From Deltaproteobacteria bacterium (lineage in GTDB: Bacteria > Desulfobacterota > Binatia > UBA12015): a stretch of DNA of 7,145 nucleotides. Positions 1-5,291 of the stretch are shown here, one piece after another (positions within the stretch are counted from its first letter, which is position 1; every line of letters begins with the position of its first letter). A program made the translations under genes and the position numbers. Location: assembly GCA_003447545.1 (NCBI GenBank), contig DLYX01000121.1:2545-9689 (forward strand), read 5' to 3'. The notes beneath the pieces are model-generated. The model saw only the letters and a list, made by a program, of their open reading frames with translations. It was not told where the DNA came from and did no database searches.

Positions 1-13
1 CCCCCCCCCCCCC
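1..13. other. Poly-C run at the left edge, probably contig-end artefact
   Basis: Thirteen consecutive C open the window. On the coding strand they give a G run directly after the FAGAAEWR part of the carboxypeptidase, where S11 proteins normally continue with a hydrophobic beta strand and not poly-glycine. I infer a sequencing or assembly artefact rather than biology. A natural slippery tract cannot be excluded. Confidence 0.6.
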
Positions 14-740
14 GCCACTCTGCGGCGCCGGCAAAGCATTTGCCCGCCGCGCGTGTGTAGCCGGTCTTGCCAATGACTTTGGCGAAATAACCATTCAGAA
101 GTCGATTCTTGTTACGCACCGAGATCTGTTTGGTCTTCGATCCCCGATTGACGCGAATCTTCCGTTTGGTGGTGCCGGCAATACGGCGAAAGCCGTCGAC
201 ATCAAGCGCATCTCGCAAGATGAGACCCATGTCGCGTGCGGTCGACAAATGACGTCTGTTCGGCAACCCGTTCGGATTCCGAAAATGGGTGTTGCGAGCA
301 CCCACCTTGCGCGCTCGCGCGTTCATCCTCTTTGCGAACTTCTCGACACTTCCATCCACGCCTTCGGCAACAACCACCGCAGAATCGTTCGCCGACTTCA
401 GCATCAGGGAATAGAGCAACTCGCGAAGCTGAACTTTTTGGCCTGAACTGAGATAGAGCTTGGACGGCTGCTGTCGCTGCGCTCGTTTGCTGACCCGAAA
501 ATAATCGTTCATGCGTTCAGCTTCGAGACCGAGAACCGTCGTCAAAATCTTGGTAGTACTCGCCGGCGCTCTCTTCTTGTCGGGGTTCTTGGACCAGAGC
601 AACTCACCCGTCCTGGCGTCCATGACTACAGCAGCTGATGCCGTTACCTTGGGGGCGCGGGCCTCGGCGGGGAGTCCCGTAGCGAGCATCAGCCCGAACC
701 ACACAAAACAAAATACGAATCTCGCTTGTATCACCCTCAC
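1..740 (-). CDS. D-alanyl-D-alanine carboxypeptidase (peptidase S11, PBP5/6-like), 3' end cut by window edge
   Basis: A periplasmic enzyme that removes the terminal D-Ala from peptidoglycan pentapeptide stems. The reading frame is open from an in-frame TAA at 768-770 to the left edge. Counting from the GTG at 740, residues 1-29 form a signal peptide (hydrophobic FVFCFVWFGLMLA core, then PAEARA cleavage site). The mature protein starts PKVTASAAVVMDARTG. All three penicillin-binding motifs are present: SxxK as STTK at residues 61-64 (DNA 549-560), SxN as SAN at 116-118 (387-395), and KTG at 225-227 in GKTGYTRAAGKCF. Their spacing fits the S11 family (as in E. coli PBP5). The visible part (about 246 residues) covers nearly the whole catalytic domain; any C-terminal domain and membrane anchor lie outside. 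Start uncertain: in-frame GTGs lie at 749, 743, 740 and 734, with only a weak GGGGTGG-type ribosome site. The last residues (WRGGG) are encoded by the 13-C run and are suspect. It is divergent from an L,D-transpeptidase. Confidence 0.93.
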   Translation of the reverse strand, partial: MRVIQARFVFCFVWFGLMLATGLPAEARAPKVTASAAVVMDARTGELLWSKNPDKKRAPASTTKILTTVLGLEAERMNDYFRVSKRAQRQQPSKLYLSSGQKVQLRELLYSLMLKSANDSAVVVAEGVDGSVEKFAKRMNARARKVGARNTHFRNPNGLPNRRHLSTARDMGLILRDALDVDGFRRIAGTTKRKIRVNRGSKTKQISVRNKNRLLNGYFAKVIGKTGYTRAAGKCFAGAAEWRGGG

Positions 741-771
741 CACAACCACCCCGTACTCGATCCAGCTTTAC

Positions 772-787
772 GGCCGCCCCTGCGGCC
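772..787. repeat. Perfect GC inverted repeat, 6-bp stem
   Basis: GGCCGC (772-777), loop CCCT, GCGGCC (782-787). It lies about 30 bp upstream of the likely carboxypeptidase start, in its probable 5' leader or promoter. No T-run follows on either strand, so it does not look like an intrinsic terminator. Confidence 0.4.
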
Positions 788-833
788 CGAACCACCTTGT
801 ACCGGTTTCGGCTGCTCGACGGAAGGCCGAGTT

Positions 834-858
834 GTCGATATCGGACGGCGTCGATATC
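834..858. repeat. Two direct copies of GTCGATATC, 16-bp period
   Basis: GTCGATATC occurs at 834-842 and 850-858. Each copy contains the palindrome GATATC. The second copy ends 7 bp before the ATG at 866. The placement could suit an operator for a regulator of the transpeptidase gene, but two short copies in a GC-rich region can arise by chance. Confidence 0.35.
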
Positions 859-865
859 ATGAGGA

Positions 866-1885
866 ATGATCCTTGGCTGGCTTACCCTTTTGATCGTATT
901 GATCGCGACTCCGGTTGCCGCCAAGGAGTGGTCCGAAGCAGACTTCGAGAAACGTGATCTTCGGCCCTATTCCTTCCAGCCGCCGCAAGACGGGATACCC
1001 GAGCGCCGAACCAGTACCGTGATCGGGGAGCTGCAAACCTGGAACTCCGAACGGGGTGATACCTTCCTCGATATCGGCCGGCATTTCGACCTTGGCCTGA
1101 ACTCCATGGAGGCAGCCAACCCGGGCGTCGATGGCTGGATCCCGCACACCGCCAAGGAACCGCTGACAATCCCGACTTTCTGGATTCTACCCTGCTGCGA
1201 GTACGAAGGGCTCGTTGTGAACCTGCCCGAAATGCGGCTTTATTGGTACCCCCCCAAAGTCGCCGATGCGGCCCCGACCGTGCTTACCTTCCCCGTCGGT
1301 CTGGGACGCCAGGAGTGGCGAACTCCTCAGGGTGATTTCCGCGTGATCGAAAAGGCGCGTAACCCGCGGTGGGTGATTCCGGAATCCATTCGGGAAGAGC
1401 GCATGCGGGAATCGGGTTCGAGCGAAAAATTCATCGAAGGCGGGAGCCCGGACAACCCGCTTGGAGAGTTTCGGCTGCGTCTCTCGATGCCCTCCTACGC
1501 TATCCATGGAACAAACATTCCCTGGGGTGTCGGCATGTCGGTGAGTCATGGTTGTGTGCGGATGTACCCCGAGGACATTCGCGAACTCTTCCCGCTCGTT
1601 CCCAAAAATGCAGCTGGCGCTTTTGTCTATGAGACGATCAAATTCGGCGAGAAGTCCGGACGCATCTTCGTCGAGGTGCACCCCGACCTGTACGGTCTCC
1701 AACCGGGACGATGGCGCCGGGCAACAAAAATTTTGCGCGAGCGTGGGATCGAAGAAAAGATCGACGCGGCCAAACTTCTGGTCGCACTCGAGGAACAACG
1801 GGGCTATCCGATCGACATCAGCCGCTCGGCTTCCCCACGACAAAGTCTGCCGTCAGCGACCCCCGCAAGCAGTGAGGATCGCTGA
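866..1885 (+). CDS. L,D-transpeptidase (YkuD/ErfK family) with N-terminal LysM-like segment
   Basis: A 339-residue exported peptidoglycan enzyme. The family cleaves the L-Lys/mDap-D-Ala bond of a tetrapeptide donor and forms 3-3 crosslinks or attaches proteins to the wall. Residues 1-19 are a hydrophobic signal segment ending TPVAA, unusual in having no Lys/Arg before the core. Residues about 58-105 (RGDTFLDIGRHFDLGLNSME...) look like a degenerate LysM fold, as in ErfK/YbiS-type enzymes. The YkuD domain runs from about 114 to 272 with the signature H214-G-T-N and S227-H-G-C-V-R-M; C230 is the expected nucleophile. A tail of about 65 residues ends in a Ser/Pro-rich stretch. An in-frame TGA at 860-862 means the ATG at 866 is the first possible start. 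Its AGGA (862-865) abuts the ATG with no spacer, so initiation looks weak or atypical. It is divergent from a D,D-carboxypeptidase, which would make its donor substrate. Confidence 0.95.
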   Translation: MILGWLTLLIVLIATPVAAKEWSEADFEKRDLRPYSFQPPQDGIPERRTSTVIGELQTWNSERGDTFLDIGRHFDLGLNSMEAANPGVDGWIPHTAKEPLTIPTFWILPCCEYEGLVVNLPEMRLYWYPPKVADAAPTVLTFPVGLGRQEWRTPQGDFRVIEKARNPRWVIPESIREERMRESGSSEKFIEGGSPDNPLGEFRLRLSMPSYAIHGTNIPWGVGMSVSHGCVRMYPEDIRELFPLVPKNAAGAFVYETIKFGEKSGRIFVEVHPDLYGLQPGRWRRATKILRERGIEEKIDAAKLLVALEEQRGYPIDISRSASPRQSLPSATPASSEDR

Positions 1886-1902
1886 CGATCGCAACCGAAA
1901 AC

Positions 1903-2271
1903 TTAGTGGCCGAGGCCCGCGGCGACCGGGCCTTGGGCTGCCAACTGTTCGACAGAATTCGTACTACGCCAGGTCTTGAGCCCCTGCCGAATATAGTCCG
2001 GGTTCATGTCGACGATCTGGCAGATATTCTCGAACGAAAAGAGCCAACGAGTATCGTCGGAAACGATCCATTCCCAGGATTCATCAAATAGTTGCTTGCC
2101 GCGCACGTCTTCGGTGTGCGCGTATTTCTGAAAGCAGTCGATGGCATCTTCGAGAACCGCGAGCATCAGACGACGCTCCCGGTCAAAACCAACTTCCTTT
2201 CGGAAGTACGACGAGAACTGCGTTGGCAAGAGCACGTCTGGCTCAAAGAGTCCTCCCGATCGATCCTGCAT
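1903..2271 (-). CDS. Conserved-looking small protein of unknown function with possible helix-turn-helix end
   Basis: About 122 residues; cytoplasmic, with no signal peptide or membrane segment. I cannot name a family. The centre (ERRLMLAVLEDAIDCFQKY, then GKQLFDESWEWIV) reads as amphipathic helices. The segment FSFENICQIVDMNPDYIRQG (residues 78-97) has the rhythm of helix, tight turn, helix, so a DNA-binding role is possible but inferred. I recall similar uncharacterised proteins in deltaproteobacterial-type genomes; that is memory, not a search. Start: the frame is open to an ATG at 2313 (136 residues), with further ATGs at 2304, 2292 and 2271. I chose 2271 because AGAGG sits 7 nt upstream (2279-2283) and the upstream residues (MRHMGGTMRVRGGG) look non-conserved. 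The ATG at 2304 also has a GGAGG 9 nt upstream, so it remains a real alternative. The gene is convergent with the transpeptidase; the stop codons are 17 bp apart. Confidence 0.8.
   Translation of the reverse strand: MQDRSGGLFEPDVLLPTQFSSYFRKEVGFDRERRLMLAVLEDAIDCFQKYAHTEDVRGKQLFDESWEWIVSDDTRWLFSFENICQIVDMNPDYIRQGLKTWRSTNSVEQLAAQGPVAAGLGH
1911..1935. repeat. Inverted repeat at the convergent gene ends
   Basis: AGGCCCG (1913-1919) pairs with CGGGCCT (1927-1933) around a 7-nt loop, extendable by a G-T and a C-G pair to 1911/1935. It overlaps the last codons of the small minus-strand gene and lies just past the transpeptidase stop, so it could slow transcription from either side. It lacks a T-run, so a true intrinsic terminator is doubtful. 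Confidence 0.3.
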
Positions 2272-2566
2272 TCCCCCACCTCTTACACGCATAGTCCCAC
2301 CCATGTGCCTCATCCTCCCAACTGAAGGTTTTCCCGTTTCTAAAGGCTCCGAAACGACAACCCTCAGGAAGCGCGGAAGTTACCCCGCGCACTCCACCAC
2401 CAATAAATGAATTAACCTATCATGACGAATAACTGTGGCTAATCCTTTTTTTGAAAAAAGTTCGGTAGCGCCTGCAAATTATCGCACGAGCCAACAATAG
2501 GTGCTTCCCTTTAAGCATCCGCGAATTCCCACTATGCGGGACATTGATCGCGGGCATCCGCGGGAC
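2272..2566. other. Gene-free stretch with AT-rich core, between gshA end and small gene start
   Basis: Both flanking genes run on the minus strand, so this stretch must hold the gshA 3' end and the small gene's 5' region. Visible items: an AT-rich core (about 2396-2460); an AT inverted repeat CTTTTTT/AAAAAAG (2445-2451, 2454-2460); a GC hairpin GCGCGG/CCGCGC (2371-2376, 2385-2390); and two short direct repeats, GCATCCGCG (2515-2523, 2554-2562) and GCGGGAC (2536-2542, 2560-2566). Directly after the gshA stop a 5-bp hairpin CGCGG/CCGCG (2549-2562) forms without a T-run. I see no credible coding sequence, tRNA or confident promoter here. Confidence 0.5.
2445..2460. repeat. A/T inverted repeat, 7-bp arms
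   Basis: CTTTTTT (2445-2451), a TG centre, and AAAAAAG (2454-2460). On the minus strand this lies about 105 bp past the gshA stop and gives a run of T. It may act as a late termination region for gshA or as a bent/AT-rich upstream element of the small gene; the sequence does not decide between these. Confidence 0.35.
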
Positions 2567-3964
2567 TCAGCCGGCCTGATCGCTCCGGCTGGCGGAATAG
2601 GCCGTGTGCCGCACGAGATCAGTCACTCGGTTGGCGCCGCCGAGCTTCCAGATGTCGAGAGTCTCCTCGGCTGACGTACGCCCCCGGCGGACTCGATCGA
2701 TCGTATGCTCGAGAAGGGCAGCCTCACCCCCCGACTCTCCCGCAGCCCGTGCGAGTCGGTTCAAGCCCTCCTCGGCGATCACAACCAGTTCCCGCGCCAG
2801 ATCGGCGATGCTGTGACGGCCGGCTCGAGCCGCAAAGCCACCGCGGGCCACTGTTTCGAGAAGTGCGTGTCGCTCTTCGAGAGGCCATTCCTTGACCAGG
2901 TCCCAGGCCCCCATTCGGCAATCCGGCTCGTAGAGGACCCCCTTGGCCATTGCCGAAAGCGCCAGGACGGAGTCGGGTGGCGGGCTGTCCGCCATGCGCA
3001 ATTCGATCCAGGTCTTCAACCGTACTTCCGGGAAAAGAGTTGATAGATGAAGGGCGAAATCCCCCACGGTTGCCCGTGTTCCGCTCGCGCCCTTTTCCCA
3101 GAACTCGCGAAAGGGAAGCCCGCTCAGGTCGAGGTAGGTATCGGCGCGTCGGATGAAGTACATGGGTGCGTCGAGTGCCCATTCAACATAGTCCACGATG
3201 CCGGCACTCTCGGTGAAGAGAAACGGCAGGATCCCGCACCGTGCCCGGTCCGTATCTGTCCATACGTGCGCCCGGTAGGAGAGATACCCATTCGGCTGGC
3301 CTTCACTGATGGCACTATTCGCAAAAATTGCGTTCAGAATCGGGCCGATGCCCGTCGCTACCCGCATTTTCTCGATCGCATCGGCCTCACTGCTGAAATC
3401 GAGATTCACCTGAACAGTGGCGGTCTGCTTCATCATTCGCTGACCGAGTGCACCGACTTGCTTCATATAAGGGCCCATAATTCCGTAGCGGCCCTTGGGA
3501 ACCCATTCGATCTCCTCCACAGGCGTCACGGGCTGAACACCCAACCCCACGAATACAGCACCAATTTCCTCTGCAATATTCGATAGTTCCTCGCCATTCG
3601 CCTGCAATTCAGCAGCCCCGTCGAGGAGCGATCGGAAGGGTCTCCCAGCCAGCTCTACCTGACCACCGGGTTCGAGCGTGATGGACGAATCTCCGCGCGA
3701 AAGGCCGATAATTCGGTCCCCCTCCTGGTTCGGCTCCCAGCCAAACCGCTCGCACATCCCCCGCAGAATAGCCTCAACTCCGCGATCACCCGAAAACGGA
3801 AGTGCTGCGCCCGTGGTCGGGTCGAGCCCCACCCGCTCGACTTCGGTCCCAACGACCCAATCGGCCTCGGGCTTGGAACCCCTCAGGATGTGAGCCACGA
3901 GTTGATCGAGGCCGGAAATCGGCTCGGCATCGGGGCCCTGCTCATCGGCGATATAATCGCTCAT
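2567..3964 (-). CDS. gshA: Glutamate-cysteine ligase (plant/proteobacterial type, GCS2 family)
   Basis: A cytoplasmic 465-residue enzyme that joins L-glutamate and L-cysteine using ATP to make gamma-glutamylcysteine, the first and usually limiting step of glutathione synthesis. Length and motifs match the plant/alphaproteobacterial type: VGTEVERVG (38-46), SITLEPGGQVELAG (94-107), PKGRYGIMGPYM (156-167), TVQVNLDFSSEADAIEKMRV (183-202), SEGQPNGYLSYRAHVWTDTD (220-239) and FPEVRLKTWIELRMADSPPP (311-330). The first motif reads TEVER where plant-type enzymes usually have TEHEK, possibly a lineage variant. The ATG at 3964 has no strong ribosome site; the nearest is an AGGG about 10 nt upstream. The gene begins 55 bp after the YkuD gene on the same strand and is probably co-transcribed with it. 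No gshB (glutathione synthetase) is in the window. A relative acting on another amine (EgtA-like) is less likely given the close match across the protein. Confidence 0.95.
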   Translation of the reverse strand: MSDYIADEQGPDAEPISGLDQLVAHILRGSKPEADWVVGTEVERVGLDPTTGAALPFSGDRGVEAILRGMCERFGWEPNQEGDRIIGLSRGDSSITLEPGGQVELAGRPFRSLLDGAAELQANGEELSNIAEEIGAVFVGLGVQPVTPVEEIEWVPKGRYGIMGPYMKQVGALGQRMMKQTATVQVNLDFSSEADAIEKMRVATGIGPILNAIFANSAISEGQPNGYLSYRAHVWTDTDRARCGILPFLFTESAGIVDYVEWALDAPMYFIRRADTYLDLSGLPFREFWEKGASGTRATVGDFALHLSTLFPEVRLKTWIELRMADSPPPDSVLALSAMAKGVLYEPDCRMGAWDLVKEWPLEERHALLETVARGGFAARAGRHSIADLARELVVIAEEGLNRLARAAGESGGEAALLEHTIDRVRRGRTSAEETLDIWKLGGANRVTDLVRHTAYSASRSDQAG

Positions 3965-4019
3965 GGTGGCGAAACCCTATGAGTCCCCTAGCCGCGAAAC
4001 AAGGTCTGACCGGCGAAGT

Positions 4020-4580
4020 TCATGGACGAATCCAAACGGGCGTCCCCACAGGCACCCATCGATACAAATCCTCGACGTCAGAATCGAGGAGCGAGATGCA
4101 CCCCAACGTCCAGTCGACGTCAGATCGGTTCAGGGTGGGCTCATCGCTGCCGTGGATCCCGATCTCACCTCCGGGGCCCTGATCGGTTGCGCCGGCAGCC
4201 CGAGCCGCCTGATTCGTGCGAAGATCATTACTGTTCGGATAATCCAGCAGCAAAAACCGGGACCAGCGACCGTGCAGCCGGCGGCTCTGAATCCGATACA
4301 ATCCGTTCGGTGTGCGCCGGTCTCCTTCATGCACCTTGGAGCCGTCGCCGCGGCCAAAAACGGCCCCGCGATAGGTTCGGTGCCAGAGACCTTTCCGATA
4401 CACGGTGACCGTTCGGCAACTACGCTCGACCACAACAAAGACAGGCTCCTCGGCAGCCCAGGCGAGAGGTCGCCTGTCTTCGGCAGGAATCAGGCCCGCC
4501 GCCGCGATGTCGGCCGCCATCGTCGGTGCGGCCAACGCCAACAGGCAGAAAAGCCGGAAAAGTGCGAAAAACCGCCTCAC
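4020..4580 (-). CDS. Short YkuD-family L,D-transpeptidase-like protein, exported
   Basis: 186 residues. A GTG at 4580 begins a clear signal peptide (MRRFFALFRLFCLLALAAPT then MAA, cleavage near residue 23). The YkuD fold follows from about residue 46 (PVFVVVERSCRTVTVYRKG), with EGDRRTPNGLYRI (85-97) and the catalytic pair H143 (GIHGSDEP) and C161 (DWTLGCISL). The signature is the DWTxGC variant: it lacks the second His of SHGC and the Arg after Cys found in the 866-1885 protein. Family members may be L,D-transpeptidases or, as with E. coli YafK/DpaA, hydrolases that detach wall-bound proteins, so the exact reaction is open. An upstream in-frame TAG excludes a longer form, and the signal peptide supports the GTG although no ribosome site is well placed (GAAGGAA is about 18 nt away). 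It lies upstream of gshA, probably in one transcript, and diverges from the flavin reductase. Confidence 0.9.
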   Translation of the reverse strand: MRRFFALFRLFCLLALAAPTMAADIAAAGLIPAEDRRPLAWAAEEPVFVVVERSCRTVTVYRKGLWHRTYRGAVFGRGDGSKVHEGDRRTPNGLYRIQSRRLHGRWSRFLLLDYPNSNDLRTNQAARAAGATDQGPGGEIGIHGSDEPTLNRSDVDWTLGCISLLDSDVEDLYRWVPVGTPVWIRP

Positions 4581-4675
4581 AGTTTCGCGCTTACAGGTTC
4601 CTTCGTTGCGAAGCGAGGGAAAGCGCAGCTACAACCGCTGCAGAGGCCAACCACTCGCCCAAGGAGAGTCCGAGA
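4581..4675. promoter_or_regulatory. Divergent control region between YkuD gene and flavin reductase
   Basis: 95 bp between outward-facing genes, so promoters for both are expected here. It holds a small palindrome CTTCG-TTG-CGAAG (4601-4613) and an overlapping pair CGCTT/AAGCG (4588-4592, 4611-4615). No clear -35/-10 pair is visible. The plus-strand ribosome site AAGGAG is at 4661-4666. Confidence 0.4.
4661..4666 (+). promoter_or_regulatory. Ribosome binding site deciding the flavin reductase start
   Basis: AAGGAG lies 9 nt before the ATG at 4676. The frame stays open upstream to an ATG at 4526, but the extra residues are basic, unlike the family, and overlap the divergent gene's signal-peptide region. 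This site settles the start at 4676. Confidence 0.85.
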
Positions 4676-5152
4676 ATGTCATTTGATTCCAACGAATTTC
4701 GCACCGTCATGGGGCATTTCGCCACCGGGGTGACCGTGATCACCACCCACGACGACAAAGGTGCCTTTTTCGGCCTGACCGCCAATGCCTTCAGTTCCGT
4801 CTCTCTCGACCCCCCATTGGTCCTGGTCTGTGTCGACAAAAAAGCGGAAAGCCATCCTGCCCTGCTCGCCTCCGGCGTATACAACGTAAATATTCTCACC
4901 AAGGAGCAGGAATCGCTGTCCCGTACCTTCGCAAAATCAAGTCCGGACAAATTTGCCGGTGTAGCCTACCACCTTGCCGAAAATGGCGCCCCGATCCTCG
5001 GGGATTCGGTCGCGCATATGGTTTGTGAGGTCCGGGAATCCTTCGATGCGGGTGACCATACGATCTTCCTCGGCGAAGTGAAGGATCTGCAGATGGACCA
5101 TGAGGCCAATCCCCTGATCTATTTCCGGGGTGGCTACCGGGACCTCGCTTGA
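4676..5152 (+). CDS. Flavin reductase-like FMN-binding protein (HpaC/RutF-type)
   Basis: 158 residues, the usual size for the single-domain flavin reductase family. These proteins reduce FMN or FAD with NAD(P)H and pass the reduced flavin to a partner monooxygenase, or act as FMN-binding oxidoreductases. Family marks: FRTVMGHFATGVTVITTHDD (8-27), FFGLTANAFSSVSLDPPLVL (31-50), CVDKKAESHPALLASGVYNV (52-71), GDHTIFLGEV (126-135) and PLIYFRGGYRDLA at the C-terminus. It is cytoplasmic, with no signal peptide. No monooxygenase sits next to it, so its partner is unknown and the HpaC/RutF label is only by resemblance. It is on the same strand as glmU, but a 139-bp gap with several inverted repeats suggests glmU may have its own promoter. 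Confidence 0.92.
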   Translation: MSFDSNEFRTVMGHFATGVTVITTHDDKGAFFGLTANAFSSVSLDPPLVLVCVDKKAESHPALLASGVYNVNILTKEQESLSRTFAKSSPDKFAGVAYHLAENGAPILGDSVAHMVCEVRESFDAGDHTIFLGEVKDLQMDHEANPLIYFRGGYRDLA

Positions 5153-5204
5153 TGCATGCTTTGTTTCAAGGTGTCCAAACAGGCATCCGAGAACCAGCCA
5201 GCAC

Positions 5205-5223
5205 GGAAACCTGCAGGGTTTCC
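5205..5223. repeat. Hairpin GGAAACC/GGTTTCC between flavin reductase and glmU
   Basis: Seven-bp arms at 5205-5211 and 5217-5223 with loop TGCAG. It begins 52 bp past the flavin reductase stop. Only two T follow the right arm, so intrinsic termination would be weak; a regulatory role in the glmU leader is equally possible. Confidence 0.45.
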
Positions 5224-5228
5224 TTGCC

Positions 5229-5242
5229 GATAAAGGTTTATC
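5229..5242. repeat. Inverted repeat GATAAA-GG-TTTATC upstream of glmU
   Basis: Six-bp AT-rich arms (5229-5234, 5237-5242) around GG. The form is that of a small operator or a promoter-proximal element, 50 bp before the glmU start. A second small repeat, AAACC-C-GGTTT, follows at 5256-5266. No known regulator can be assigned. Confidence 0.4.
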
Positions 5243-5277
5243 CGAACCCGACCGAAAACCCGGTTTGTGGTCAACTA

Positions 5278-5283
5278 GGGGAG
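5278..5283 (+). promoter_or_regulatory. Ribosome binding site for glmU
   Basis: GGGGAG is 8 nt before the GTG at 5292 and supports that start over the longer open frame beginning at 5130, whose first 54 residues are unlike any GlmU and overlap the flavin reductase. The ATG at 5284 meets a stop after two codons. Confidence 0.8.
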
Positions 5284-5291
5284 ATGCAGGC

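Larger units (their letters stand above)
741..865. promoter_or_regulatory. Divergent control region between carboxypeptidase and L,D-transpeptidase genes
   Basis: These 125 bp must hold the 5' signals of both flanking genes, which are transcribed outward. They contain a GC hairpin (772-787) near the carboxypeptidase start and a 9-bp direct repeat (834-842 and 850-858) just ahead of the transpeptidase start. I find no convincing -35/-10 pair on either strand, so the promoter assignment rests on gene orientation only. Confidence 0.45.

Noticed and set aside
511..957. Open plus-strand frame of 148 codons across the divergent region
   Set aside because: It lies antisense to the carboxypeptidase, whose catalytic motifs are intact, and its product has no domain-like pattern. 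It only overlaps the transpeptidase start.
1187..1843. 218-codon open frame antisense to the L,D-transpeptidase
   Set aside because: A shadow of a GC-rich gene; the sense strand carries the full YkuD signature.
2445..2460. Intrinsic terminator for gshA
   Set aside because: The repeat is only A/T with a 2-nt centre and lies over 100 bp past the stop; it lacks a GC stem followed by T. Kept only as a repeat.
2515..2566. CRISPR-like or tandem repeat array near the gshA end
   Set aside because: Only two copies each of 9-bp and 7-bp words, with unequal spacing and no spacer pattern.
3962..3973. GCCACCATG context at the gshA start, resembling a eukaryotic Kozak sequence
   Set aside because: Coincidence: all surroundings are bacterial and densely packed on both strands.
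4526..4675. N-terminal extension of the flavin reductase from an upstream ATG
   Set aside because: The first 50 residues do not fit the family, and a strong AAGGAG precedes the ATG at 4676.
3963..4733. 256-codon plus-strand open frame
   Set aside because: It is antisense to the YkuD gene and overlaps the flavin reductase start. Its product is basic, proline-rich and structureless, as expected of a shadow frame.
5130..5291. N-terminal extension of GlmU
   Set aside because: It overlaps the flavin reductase and is unlike GlmU; the GTG at 5292 has a ribosome site and matches the family start.
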